This document shows positions 9,288 to 17,994 of a stretch of DNA of 64,000 nucleotides, one piece after another (position 1 is the first letter of the stretch; each line of letters starts with the position of its first letter). The translations under genes and the position numbers were made by a program. Source of the stretch: Botrimarina mediterranea (GTDB lineage: Bacteria > Planctomycetota > Planctomycetia > Pirellulales > Lacipirellulaceae); NCBI RefSeq assembly GCF_007753265.1, contig NZ_CP036349.1, forward strand, positions 5,764,862-5,828,861, read 5' to 3'. The notes under the pieces were generated by a model. That model was not told the DNA's origin. It saw nothing but the letters and a program-made list of their open reading frames with translations, and made no database searches.

Positions 9288-9362
9288 GGCGAGCCGGGAG
9301 CGTGAGCGACCGGAGGGAATTCGGCGCACTTCCCCTCCGGTCGCTCACGCTCCCGGCTCGCC
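9288..9362. repeat. Palindrome with about 32-bp stem, GGCGAGCCGGGAGCG type
   Basis: The left arm from 9288 begins GGCGAGCCGGGAGCGTGAGC and the right arm ends at 9362 with its complement (one extra C). The short spacer holds TTCGGCGCA. It starts 12 bases past the stop codon of the giant TPR gene on the minus strand. Confidence 0.88.
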
Positions 9363-9373
9363 AACAAACGCGC

Positions 9374-12300
9374 CTAGTTGCTGGTGATGCCGCCGGCCTC
9401 GACCTTCTGCTTCGTCTGGTCGTACTGGTCTTTCTCCAGCCGGCTGACGTTGTCGCGCGAAAGCCCCCGATCGACCGCTTCTTCCCAGGCTTGCTTCGCC
9501 AAGCCGTCTTGCCCCGACAGCGTGTAAGCCGTGGCGAGGTGGAAGTACTTCGAAGCCGTCGGGTTGTCGATGACCGCCAGCTTGAGGTCCTCGATGGCGT
9601 CGTCGTAGCGCTTGCCGGCGATCGAGATCACCGCCCGGGTGTCGAGGATCTCGGTGCCCGGACCGAGGATCTCAACCGCTTCGGTGACCAGCCGGCTGGC
9701 CTCGCTGATGGCGGAGTCATCGTCGCTCGAAAGGGCGAGCAAGTAGGCCAGGTTGTTCAGCACAACCGCCCGCCCGACGCCGGTCAGGTCCTTCCGATCC
9801 AACAGGGCGCGGTAGGCCTCGGTGGCCTTCTCATACTCGTGCTGAACGTCGTAGAGCTCCGCTTGTTGAAGCTTCAGCGCGATCAGCTCGGGGTCTTCGC
9901 GTAGGCCACGCTCGAGCCATCCCTTTACCTGCGCGATCGCCTCCGGAGACACCTCCTCGTTCTTCACCTCCGCCACCCGGAGGACTGCCAGGCCGCCCTG
10001 CACCAACTGCTCGGCGGTCAGGTCGTCGCGTAGTTTTTCCATCGCGTCGAGCCCTTGCTCCACGTCCACCCGTTCGCCGATGAACTGCGCAAGCGCCATC
10101 TGCTCGTTGACGCCGCCTAGCTTGGCGGCCAACTCAAAGAGCTTCTGCGCGCGGGTCAGGTCGTCGAACTCAATCAACCGCCCCGCCACGCGCTTGAGCA
10201 GCGGGATCTGCTTCGCGTCGATCTTGCTCGAATCGCGGGGCAACATCCCGATCACCGCCTGAGCGGCTTCCTTCTTCTTGCCCTTCTCGAACGCCACCCG
10301 GGCGAGCATCTCGCGCGTCGCAACGTCGTTCGGCGCGATCTCCTGCAAGCGCTGGACCTGCCGCACGGCGAGGTCGATCTCACTCGGCCCGCCGCGTTGC
10401 AGCAGCATCTCGATGTAGGTGAGCTTCACGTTCGGGTCGTTCGGGTAGCGGCCGATGATGTCGAGCATCTGCTCGCGGCACTTACGCCATTCGCCCAACG
10501 CGAAGTAGAGCCGGGCCAAGGCCATCTCCGCCTCTCGGGAGAGCTGTTGGTTCGACCCGATCTCTTCAAGCAACTTGGCGGCCTTCATCCGCGACACCGG
10601 CTCGGGACGGGGCGCCAAGATCTCGGCCATCAGCGCGCGGTCCTCCAGCGACAACACGCCGTTGTCGGAGTTCGACGCGATCAAACGTTCGGCATTTCGG
10701 AGGTCTTGGTAACCCCCGCTGCGGGCGAGCAACTTGGCGGCCGTGCTCCGCGCCCATTGGGCGCTGGCGTCGTCCACGGAGATGGTCCCTTCGGCGGCGT
10801 CCTTGAGGATGCTGTTCACCAACGGGGTCGCCTTCTCAACGGCGTCGGGCCGTTTGTAGGTCGGTCCGAGGTAGAACTGGGCGATCATCCGCGAAACCCG
10901 CGCCCTTTCGGCCTCTTCGGCGCCCTCCAGGGCGAGGCGGTACAGCGACTCGGCGTCGATCGTGCGTCCCACCATCTCGTAGCAGCGGGCGAACATCAGC
11001 AGGTTCTGGTCCTCGGGCAGCGCCAGCTGGGCGCTGCGAATCGTATCGTCGGCCTTCACGCCCTCGCCTGTGGCCGCGTAGTAGCCGACCAATGCCAGCC
11101 AGTTCTCCGACGACGTGGGGTCGATCTCCACCGCCTTGGCGAACGCGACGCCCGCCTCGTCGATCAACGTCTTCTTACGCTCCGACTTGTCCGCCTCGAG
11201 CCCCGAGGCCTGGGTCAAGAACCGACCCAGCCAGAGCTGCACCTTGGCGTTGTTCGGCGCCTGAGCGGCGAACTCCTTCGCCGCATCGACCCCCTCGGGC
11301 GCGCGCCCGACCCGCAGCAGCGATTCGGCGTAGTCCGACCCCAACAGACGGAGCAGGCTTTCGCGATTGATCTTTTCCATCTGCGCGACCGCGTCGACAA
11401 AGCGGCCGCGGGCGCGGAGCAGTTTGATGTACTGGAACAGCGCCCGCGCGTCTTGCCGACCGAGTGTCGCCGCACGGTCGTAGCTCTCCAACGCCTTGCG
11501 GACGTTGCCCTGCGCCAGCGCGATGTCGGCCTGGAGATTGATCAGGTCGTTCCAATCCCGGCGCGACGCCAACGCCCGTTCCACCAGCTCGGAGGCCTGC
11601 TTGACGCCGTCGCCCTGACCGCCGCTGACGCGATACTCATTGAGCAGTCGGCTCGCCTCGGTGTACAGCCATGTCGGGTCCTCTTTCGATCCGACGAGGT
11701 CGAGGATCGCATCCTGCGCTCGCTTAACGCCAGCGGGGTCGTTCGCGGCGAGCGAGACGTTGAACATGTCGATCAAGGTCGGCAGGTCGCCCGGCTGGAG
11801 CTCGGCGACCCTCCGCAGACATTCCGCGCGGGCCTCTTCATCGCGGAGCCTGGCGAACTTCTCGGCCAACCCCTTCCAGAGCTGGACCTTCTGCGGGGTC
11901 TCCCAATCGTCGATCCCTTCCGTCAAAGCGAAGAGCTGGTCGGTCAAGTTCTCATCGTTGATCATCGACAAGAGGTCGGCCTTCTCGAGGCGTAGAATCG
12001 GCATGTCGCCAAGGTCTTCGACCACCTTGTCGAGCAGCGTCAGCGCCTTCGCCGGGCCCTGATCCGGGTCGGCGGCGAAGAGCTTCACCGCGGCGCGGCG
12101 GACGCCCAAGTTATCCGGGTCCTTCTTGTAGGCGCCGATGAGCAGCTTGCGCGCCTCCGGGTACTTGCCGCGACGCATCATCACCTCGCCACGGAGGATG
12201 TCGAGCATCGCGTCGCCGAGCTGCATCTTCTCGATGTAGTCCTTGCAGACCTCATCGAAGGCCTCCCAGTTCTGCTGGCTCTCCGGCTTGGCGAGTTCTT

Positions 12301-13714
12301 CGGCAAGCGCCGCGTAGATCGACACCCCCTCGTTGTCGCGGCCGGTGCGGCCGATCTTCTGCATCGTGCGCAGCCGGCCCTGCTCTGCCATCAGGTTGCC
12401 GGGCTCAAGCTGCAACGCCAGGTTGAACGCCTCCAGCGCCAACTCGTCCTGGCCGAGCGCCTCGCGACAGAAGCCGAGCATCACATTAAGCTCCAGCCCC
12501 ATTGTCGGGTTGGACGCAAAAAACTGCTGGTACTTCTCGAACAGCTGGATCGCCTCGAGGTACTTCTTATCATCCATCAGCAGACGACCCTCGAAGTAAT
12601 CGGGGTACGCCGACGGGATCATCTCCCCTTCTCGCATTTCGGCGATCGTCTTGCGGACGTCGTCCTTCTTGCCCTGTTGGAGTTGCAGCCGCGCTTTCTG
12701 CACCATCAGGACCTGCGACTGGTCGATGGCGACCGCCTTGATGCCTCGGTCGCAAGCCGCGAGCGCGCCCTCGAAGTCTTTGTTGACAATCGACGCTTCC
12801 GAAAGAGTCTGATAAAGCCCCGTGTCGGTGGGGTCCCGCTCGAGAGCCTCCTCGATCATTGCGATCGCTTCCTCGGGCCTCTCGTCACGCAACGCCAGCC
12901 GCGCGTTCGCGATCACCACGGTCGTGTTCTCGGGCTCGAGCTCGAGCGCCTTCTTCACCAGCGGGATCGCTTCCTCTTTCTTATCACTCGCCTCGAGCCA
13001 ACTCGCCTTGGCCAGAAGAGCCTCGCCGCTCTCGGGATTGGCTTCGACCATCTGGTCGATGACCTCGTTGGCCAGGTCGCCCTCGAACTGATCGGACTTC
13101 AGCTTGTAAGCCAGCCGGCTATAGACGCCTGCATCGTGTGGAGCGATCGCCTTGGCTTCGTCGAACTCGCCTTCGGCCTTGTCGTAACCGATCAGCTTGT
13201 AGGCGTGTTCGATTGCCTTCGGGTCGTTGGCGGCGAAGTAGCACTCCGAACGCATCACCTCGAGCTCGGGGTCGTTCGGCTTGCGGTTGAGCAACTGCGA
13301 CACGTGGTCGAGCGCCTGCTTGAGCATCCGCACGCGGCGCGACATATACAGGTCCACCAAGCGACGACGCAGGTCGTCGCGCTCGGGGAACTCCCGGACC
13401 GTCATCTCCAGCTGCGCCATCGCGTTGCGGATATGGACGGGCTCCGACTTCGGCTGAGCCGCGATGTCCGCGAAGACATTCGACAGGTCCGCCATCGCCT
13501 CTTCGTCCCGCGGCTTGATCCGCAGGTAGTCCACCAGCAACTCGGACGTTCGCTTGAGGTCGCCCTCGGCCTTTGCGGCCTCCGCGCGGTCGAGCAGCCG
13601 ATTGGCGTTACGCGACTTTTGGAACTTGTAGAGTCCGTACGACCCGCCCAGGATGGCGATCGAGCCGACGACGATCGCGATGAGCAGCGTGAGGTTGACG
13701 CGGTAACGATGCAT
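9374..13714 (-). CDS. Giant membrane-anchored tetratricopeptide repeat protein
   Basis: 1446 residues. A short cytoplasmic start (MHRYRVN) and one membrane helix (LTLLIAIVVGSIAILGGSYG, about residues 8-28) anchor a solenoid that fills the rest. TPR units can be picked out along the whole chain, for example LDRAEAAKAEGDLKRTSELL, EEAIPLVKKALELEPENTTV and AIEDLKLAVIDNPTASKYFH. TPR proteins are scaffolds for protein complexes, so this is probably an envelope scaffold facing the periplasm; no partner is identifiable. The gene stands alone between two gaps. A long open frame on the opposite strand (10397-11995) is a codon-bias artefact. Confidence 0.88.
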   Translation of the reverse strand: MHRYRVNLTLLIAIVVGSIAILGGSYGLYKFQKSRNANRLLDRAEAAKAEGDLKRTSELLVDYLRIKPRDEEAMADLSNVFADIAAQPKSEPVHIRNAMAQLEMTVREFPERDDLRRRLVDLYMSRRVRMLKQALDHVSQLLNRKPNDPELEVMRSECYFAANDPKAIEHAYKLIGYDKAEGEFDEAKAIAPHDAGVYSRLAYKLKSDQFEGDLANEVIDQMVEANPESGEALLAKASWLEASDKKEEAIPLVKKALELEPENTTVVIANARLALRDERPEEAIAMIEEALERDPTDTGLYQTLSEASIVNKDFEGALAACDRGIKAVAIDQSQVLMVQKARLQLQQGKKDDVRKTIAEMREGEMIPSAYPDYFEGRLLMDDKKYLEAIQLFEKYQQFFASNPTMGLELNVMLGFCREALGQDELALEAFNLALQLEPGNLMAEQGRLRTMQKIGRTGRDNEGVSIYAALAEELAKPESQQNWEAFDEVCKDYIEKMQLGDAMLDILRGEVMMRRGKYPEARKLLIGAYKKDPDNLGVRRAAVKLFAADPDQGPAKALTLLDKVVEDLGDMPILRLEKADLLSMINDENLTDQLFALTEGIDDWETPQKVQLWKGLAEKFARLRDEEARAECLRRVAELQPGDLPTLIDMFNVSLAANDPAGVKRAQDAILDLVGSKEDPTWLYTEASRLLNEYRVSGGQGDGVKQASELVERALASRRDWNDLINLQADIALAQGNVRKALESYDRAATLGRQDARALFQYIKLLRARGRFVDAVAQMEKINRESLLRLLGSDYAESLLRVGRAPEGVDAAKEFAAQAPNNAKVQLWLGRFLTQASGLEADKSERKKTLIDEAGVAFAKAVEIDPTSSENWLALVGYYAATGEGVKADDTIRSAQLALPEDQNLLMFARCYEMVGRTIDAESLYRLALEGAEEAERARVSRMIAQFYLGPTYKRPDAVEKATPLVNSILKDAAEGTISVDDASAQWARSTAAKLLARSGGYQDLRNAERLIASNSDNGVLSLEDRALMAEILAPRPEPVSRMKAAKLLEEIGSNQQLSREAEMALARLYFALGEWRKCREQMLDIIGRYPNDPNVKLTYIEMLLQRGGPSEIDLAVRQVQRLQEIAPNDVATREMLARVAFEKGKKKEAAQAVIGMLPRDSSKIDAKQIPLLKRVAGRLIEFDDLTRAQKLFELAAKLGGVNEQMALAQFIGERVDVEQGLDAMEKLRDDLTAEQLVQGGLAVLRVAEVKNEEVSPEAIAQVKGWLERGLREDPELIALKLQQAELYDVQHEYEKATEAYRALLDRKDLTGVGRAVVLNNLAYLLALSSDDDSAISEASRLVTEAVEILGPGTEILDTRAVISIAGKRYDDAIEDLKLAVIDNPTASKYFHLATAYTLSGQDGLAKQAWEEAVDRGLSRDNVSRLEKDQYDQTKQKVEAGGITSN

Positions 13715-13961
13715 GAGAGGACCCTACCTGGGGTTCCTGCTGGACGGTGAAGCGGACGAGCTAGTGTCTCGTGGCGAAGCGCCGGGCCGATTGAGACGCC
13801 CGGGCGACCCAGCGCGTTCCCTCAGTTAGGGACAATCGCCCGACAAGCCTGTCATCGTATCGGGGCATGGGGGGCTGTCAACGAACCCAGCTCGGCGTAA
13901 ACGCCTGTCAAATAGGGACTTTCGTCCGGCGGCGCGGCTCGGGAGGGTTGCGCAGGTTCGT

Positions 13962-15884
13962 TCACTCGACCCGAAGCCAAACCGGCTCCGAGAGGGCTCC
14001 ACCCGGCTCGGCGACTGCCTGGAGCCGCACCGGCCCCTGCCCCAGCAAGTCGGCTGGAACCAACGCGTCGCCTCCATCGCCGTCGATCGTCGCTACCTCA
14101 CGGAAGTTGTGTCGGATGACAATCCGCTCGGCCCCCTCAGCCTGCGCGGCGAGGGCGACCTCGCCGTCCAGCGGCGTGCTGCTTTTTGCATCGAGCTTCA
14201 GAGTTACCCGGGGCGTTTTCGCCCCGCCAGGGCCATCTCCCGAGCCGACTTCCAGCCCCCCGAGCCGGCGCCGCTGGGCTTCGATTGCATCGGGGTTGAT
14301 CCCGACGCAACGCAGGTCGTGCCAGCCCGGGCCGAGCTGATCGGTGGTAAACGCCGCTTCGGTGTCCGATGGCAGCCGCATCCGCAGGCGACCATCGACA
14401 AACAGCTCCCAAAATGCGGTCCCTTTCGCTCCGTTAGGGGTGACGCGGGGCTTAATCCGCAGTGCGGCGGGCGGCGTGTCGGCTGGCGGGACTTCAGCAG
14501 TTGGGGCGGACGGGGCGGGCCCCGCTCTCTTCGCCGGCTTGGTGAGGCCGAGTTGCTCGAAGCCGATCGTGCTGGTCGCGCCCGGCTTAAGGAGGTCCTC
14601 GTCGGCTTCCTCGGGCCACCCTTCGACTTCGAGCGTCGGCCGTTTCGCCCATGGCTGGCATAGCGGGTCGCCGAGAATCAGCAACTGATAGGGCGCCGCG
14701 ACCGACTGGTAGAACGCCTCGGCGAGCGAGCAACCACGCCGGTAGTGGATCGGCAGCATCGGCGAGGGAAACTTCACCTGGATGCCGTAGGGCTCGTTCA
14801 CGGTGCCGCTCGTGCCCGTGGCGCCGGCACGGATCAGCTCGGCGATCGAGGTCTGCTCGCTCTGCTTGAAGAGCATCCCGCCCGTGCTGGTGAGATGCTC
14901 ACAGATGGCGCCCGGTTGGATCGTCATGGCGGCCGTGTCGAGGGCGAGATGGGGCGACCCCATCATCAACCCCGCCACATCGTCGGCGCCAGCGGGACGA
15001 ACGCCCACCTTCACGACCGCCTTGGCGCCCAAGCGCCGCAGTTGCTCCGCCGCCACGTCGTAGCAGCCGTGCCGCACCTGCGAACGGATGTCGTTGTTAC
15101 GCATGAAGTAGAACGTGCCGGTGGGAGGCGACGCCTCGGCCTCAACGGCCCGCTCCAACGAAGCGATGACTTCATCAACGGTGTTGCCCCGCCCCGTCGT
15201 GACGCCGAGCATCGTTGACAACAGGTATCGGCGGACGGGTTGGTCCTCGGCGTCTTCGTCATCGCCGTCCGGACGTTTGACGCTGGCCTCTTTCCCTCCA
15301 GCAGGGTTCCACAGGTACCGCGACCGAAACCCCCGCGACGGTGCGGCGCCCAAGAGTCGGCACTTCTGCTGGTTGGTCGCGCGGGACTGACCCGGCGCGG
15401 TCGCGTAGTACCAGTTCGAGTCGAATGACGTGATTCCCGGGCTCTTCGCCAGCGCGAACCCATAGAGAAAGGTCGCCCCGTTGAGCGACGCCACCTTCGA
15501 CATCACCGCCGGCAGCTTGAGGTCTTCTGGGTACTCCTCCTTGAGCGTGACCCGCCATGGGAAGTCGGTCGAGTAGGCGATCATGTCGATCTGCAACGCC
15601 AGGCCGCGCTCATTGATCGTGTCGATAATCGGCTGCAGGATCTGCTTGCGGAACACCGCCCCGCTAGCCGCTTCGAGCGGCCCCTTGTAATCCAGGGCGA
15701 GGACGTTCGAAGCCGGCACGTCGCGTAGGCGGACGTAGTGGTTGGCGACCGCCTTCGAGCCGGCGCTATTGGCGTTCACCACCACCAGAACGTTCTCCGG
15801 CCCGCCGCCCGCCAGGGCTCCCCGGGCGGCTAGCAACAGCGCGAACGTCGCTGCGATAGCGAGATTTCCGGTCGATCGGGTCAT
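13962..15884 (-). CDS. TIGR03790 family exported protein
   Basis: 640 residues with a signal peptide (ATFALLLAARGALAGG). The N-terminal core is the TIGR03790 pattern: ENVLVVVNANSAGSKAVANHYVRLRDVP followed by TFLYGFALA and a central region with HLTSTGGMLF. Proteins of this family are large, exported and of unknown function, and are enriched in planctomycetes and myxobacteria. The last 200 or so residues contain a beta-rich region (TAFWELFVDGRLRMRLPSD) that may be a separate accessory domain. The gene is divergent from the kinase gene at 15998, with about 110 bases for both promoters. Confidence 0.8.
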   Translation of the reverse strand: MTRSTGNLAIAATFALLLAARGALAGGGPENVLVVVNANSAGSKAVANHYVRLRDVPASNVLALDYKGPLEAASGAVFRKQILQPIIDTINERGLALQIDMIAYSTDFPWRVTLKEEYPEDLKLPAVMSKVASLNGATFLYGFALAKSPGITSFDSNWYYATAPGQSRATNQQKCRLLGAAPSRGFRSRYLWNPAGGKEASVKRPDGDDEDAEDQPVRRYLLSTMLGVTTGRGNTVDEVIASLERAVEAEASPPTGTFYFMRNNDIRSQVRHGCYDVAAEQLRRLGAKAVVKVGVRPAGADDVAGLMMGSPHLALDTAAMTIQPGAICEHLTSTGGMLFKQSEQTSIAELIRAGATGTSGTVNEPYGIQVKFPSPMLPIHYRRGCSLAEAFYQSVAAPYQLLILGDPLCQPWAKRPTLEVEGWPEEADEDLLKPGATSTIGFEQLGLTKPAKRAGPAPSAPTAEVPPADTPPAALRIKPRVTPNGAKGTAFWELFVDGRLRMRLPSDTEAAFTTDQLGPGWHDLRCVGINPDAIEAQRRRLGGLEVGSGDGPGGAKTPRVTLKLDAKSSTPLDGEVALAAQAEGAERIVIRHNFREVATIDGDGGDALVPADLLGQGPVRLQAVAEPGGALSEPVWLRVE

Positions 15885-15997
15885 GCGGGCCTGGCGGCTT
15901 GTCGTTTGCGGGGCGGAATCACGCCGGGCAGGTATAGTGGGGATATCCGCCCACCGGCCGGCGGGCTTCCCTCCCCTTCAGAAACCTAGCTCGGTCG

Positions 15998-16882
15998 ATG
16001 CCCGGTATCGGTTCGTTCTTTCGATCGCTGCTCGATAGCGGCAAGGTCGATGTCGCCAGCCGCTTCGAGATTCTTCGCGAAGCCGTGTCGGGGACGATGT
16101 CCGACTTCAACATGGCTCGCGACCGCGAGACCGGCGAGATCGTCGGCCTCAAGGTGCTCGATAAGCTTAAGACGGAGCAACTCGAGGCCCGGTTCCGTGG
16201 CCTGAAGAAACCGACCGAAGGCGAGATCGCGTCGCGCTTCGACCACCCGACCATCGTCAAGACGCTCCGCCACGGCATGACGACCAAGGGCGAGCAGTAC
16301 GTCGTCATGGAGTTCCTCGACGGCCCGGGCCTCAACTCACTGATCATCGGACGCGACAAACGCCTCGACGGCAACCGCCTCACCCTGATGCGTCAGGCCG
16401 CCGAGGCCCTCGACGTCGTTCACAAAGCGGGGTTCATCCATCGCGACGTCTGCCCCCGCAATTTCGTCTGCGCGAAGGACGCTTCGTCGCTGAAGCTCAT
16501 CGACTTTGGCCTCACCGTCCCCGCCGAAAAGGAGTACATGCAGCCCGGCAACCGCACGGGCACGCCCAACTACATGGCCCCGGAGATCGCCCGTCGGCGG
16601 CCGACCGACCAGCGCGTCGATGTCTTCGCGTATGGGGCGTCGATGTTCGAGATGTTCGCGTTCGAACTCCCCTGGCCCCGCGGCGCCGACGGCCTGGCGG
16701 CCATGTCGCACGGCGTCATCGCCATCCCGCCGCTGTCGGGCCTCGTGCCGGGCGTCCACCCTGAGGTCGAGGCGATCATCACTGAGTGCCTCGCCGCCGA
16801 CCCCGACAAACGCCCCCGCACAATGGAGGCAATCGTCAAACGCCTCAAGCGGCTCAAGAGCGAGTACGCCGACAAGGGGTAA
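15998..16882 (+). CDS. Small Ser/Thr protein kinase with atypical catalytic loop
   Basis: 294 residues, a bare kinase domain with no membrane segment. The ATP-site lysine is K52 (IVGLKVL) and the DFG motif is at 169-171 with TPNYMAPEIARRR after it. Two departures from the Hanks pattern are visible: the glycine loop reads REAVSGTMSDFNMARD rather than GxGxxG, and the catalytic loop is HRDVCPRN (148-155), with Cys152 where HRDLKPEN has Lys. D150 and N155 are kept, so activity is possible but may be reduced. The substrate is unknown. It is cytoplasmic and monocistronic, in contrast to the membrane kinase at 60415. Confidence 0.9.
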   Translation: MPGIGSFFRSLLDSGKVDVASRFEILREAVSGTMSDFNMARDRETGEIVGLKVLDKLKTEQLEARFRGLKKPTEGEIASRFDHPTIVKTLRHGMTTKGEQYVVMEFLDGPGLNSLIIGRDKRLDGNRLTLMRQAAEALDVVHKAGFIHRDVCPRNFVCAKDASSLKLIDFGLTVPAEKEYMQPGNRTGTPNYMAPEIARRRPTDQRVDVFAYGASMFEMFAFELPWPRGADGLAAMSHGVIAIPPLSGLVPGVHPEVEAIITECLAADPDKRPRTMEAIVKRLKRLKSEYADKG

Positions 16883-16938
16883 CGCCAACCGACGAGCCGT
16901 AAGCGTCAGCGCATTGTGCATCCATCGTCGTAAGTGGA

Positions 16939-17019
16939 AGAACCGGACGCTAAGGCGTGCCGGCTGATCTTGGTGGCGAGCGTTGATTAGCCGCGGGGCC
17001 TTAGCCCCCGGTTCTTCGC
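16939..17019. repeat. Palindrome, GAACCGGACGCTAAGG type
   Basis: The left arm reads GAAGAACCGGACGCTAAGGC and the right arm GGGGCCTTAGCCCCCGGTTC. The same element with nearly identical arms recurs at 63001-63065. It lies 57 bases after the kinase stop. The stem is imperfect in the middle (GCGTGCC against GCGGGGCC). Confidence 0.8.
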
Positions 17020-17134
17020 CTATCGTTTGACCCGCACCTCTTGATCGCCAAAGCCTTTGATTAAGACGGGCAGAATGTTCGTCAGCGACCGGAGTGCGCC
17101 CAGCACCAACTCTGATATTCAGTAGCGACCGCCA

Positions 17135-17216
17135 GCGAGCCGGGAGACGTCCCTGCGAGCCGGGAGACGTAAGTCCCCGGAGTGGAGCGGGTAGCAATTT
17201 CCCTCCGGGCGCTGAC
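17135..17216. repeat. Left part of a GGCGAGCCGG palindrome split by a transposable element
   Basis: GCGAGCCGGGAGACG occurs twice (17135 and 17155), then the spacer and the start of the right arm TTCCCTCCGGGCGCTGAC, after which the miniature element begins. The remaining right arm, TGACGCTTCCGGCTCGCC, resumes at 17458. Removing 17217-17457 and one copy of TGAC restores an element much like that at 44840-44915. Confidence 0.75.
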
Positions 17217-17457
17217 CAGGATTATGCAATGGCTAGCAGTGTGAAGTCGGTTCGGCGATGTAATCCAAGAAGCGTTAGCGCGTTGTGTCCCCCTCCCACT
17301 CGTGGGGAGGGGCTAGGGGAGGGGGGCGAAGCGGGTACCCGGATTCTCCCCCCTCCCCCGACCCCTCCCCACAAGGGGGAGGGGAGTAAACGACGCTAAC
17401 GAGTCTGATAGTTCATCGAACTTGCAACAACTGACTGCTAGCGATTGCATAATCCTG
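17217..17457. mobile_element. Non-coding miniature element (MITE-like) with ends of the resident IS
   Basis: It is 241 bases, beginning CAGGATTATGCAAT and ending with the complement ATTGCATAATCCTG. The terminal inverted repeat spans about 24 bases with one mismatch (GGCTAGCAGT against CGCTAGCAGT). TGAC is duplicated on both sides (17213-17216 and 17458-17461), a target-site duplication. No coding region is inside. The first 13 terminal bases are identical to those of the insertion sequence at 27061-28028, so the transposase of that element probably moves it in trans. Most of its interior is another palindrome (17289-17384). Confidence 0.85.
17289..17384. repeat. CCCCTCCC-type palindrome inside the miniature element
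   Basis: The left arm has CCCCTCCCACTCGTGGGGAG and GGGGCTAGGGGAGG; the right arm has CCCCTCCCCCGACCCCTCCC and ACAAGGGGGAGGGG. GGGTACCC lies in the spacer, as in several other palindromes of this window. It is flanked by a further weak inverted pair, GCGTTAGCG and CGCTAACG. Confidence 0.75.
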
Positions 17458-17629
17458 TGACGCTTCCGGCTCGCCGCCCGGCGGTACGCTGACCACTCTC
17501 CGATTCGGCCCAAAATCGCCGCTTGCCCCCTCTCGCCCCAACCGCTAACCTGTGGGGCTCGGCCCGAGGCGCCCTCTCTGGGCGGCCCTGGCTAGTTCCG
17601 CAGCACCGCTAAATCCCCGGCGTGACGCC

Positions 17630-17830
17630 ATGGCGATCGACAAATCTCTGAAAGTGAAGGCCGGCGCGGTCTCCACCCGCAGCGTTCTCACCCGCGTCGA
17701 GCGGATCGAAAAGCTCCGCGAAGCCGACCGCTTCGGCGAGGAAGCGTCCCCCTTCGGCTTGCCGAAGGTCCGCGTCCGCAAGCTCCAGCTCAAGAAGAAG
17801 AAGAAGGTCAAGGGCGAAGAAGGGAAGTGA
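17630..17830 (+). CDS. Small basic protein of the TIGR04137 (planctomycete/verrucomicrobia/chlamydia) type
   Basis: 66 residues with the family's typical order: [20 protein letters not shown], then [26 protein letters not shown] and a lysine-rich tail ([13 protein letters not shown]). The family is restricted to the PVC bacteria and is thought to be associated with RNA or ribosomes because of its charge and conservation; this has not been shown here. The start at ATG 17630 is the only one in frame that gives the conserved N-terminus. A good intrinsic terminator follows at 17895, so it is likely a single-gene transcript. Confidence 0.85.
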   Translation: MAIDKSLKVKAGAVSTRSVLTRVERIEKLREADRFGEEASPFGLPKVRVRKLQLKKKKKVKGEEGK

Positions 17831-17894
17831 CCCCCCGCCGCTCGCCGCCCCTGCGAAGGGAGCCGGCGAGCCATTGGCCTCTGCACTACGATCG

Positions 17895-17930
17895 AGAAGC
17901 CGGCCGACATCGTCGGGCGGCTTCTTTTAT
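17895..17930 (+). terminator. Intrinsic terminator after the small basic protein gene
   Basis: The stem GAAGCCGGCCGA / TCGGGCGGCTTC (one bulged pair) is followed by TTTTATTG. It starts 65 bases after the stop codon at 17830 and is on the coding strand, so it should end that transcript. Confidence 0.75.
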
Positions 17931-17994
17931 TGTGTAGTAAATCCTCTAGAAGATGAACCACAATGCCCTCGGTGGCTCTGTGGTTCCCAGAGGC

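Noticed and set aside
10397-11995. 532-residue open frame on the plus strand inside the TPR gene
   Set aside because: It is antisense to a well-supported repeat protein; long opposite frames are a by-product of GC-rich codon bias. No domain was recognisable.
17217-17457. Possible CRISPR-like or small RNA gene
   Set aside because: There are no regularly spaced direct repeats. The terminal inverted repeats and TGAC duplication identify a transposable element.
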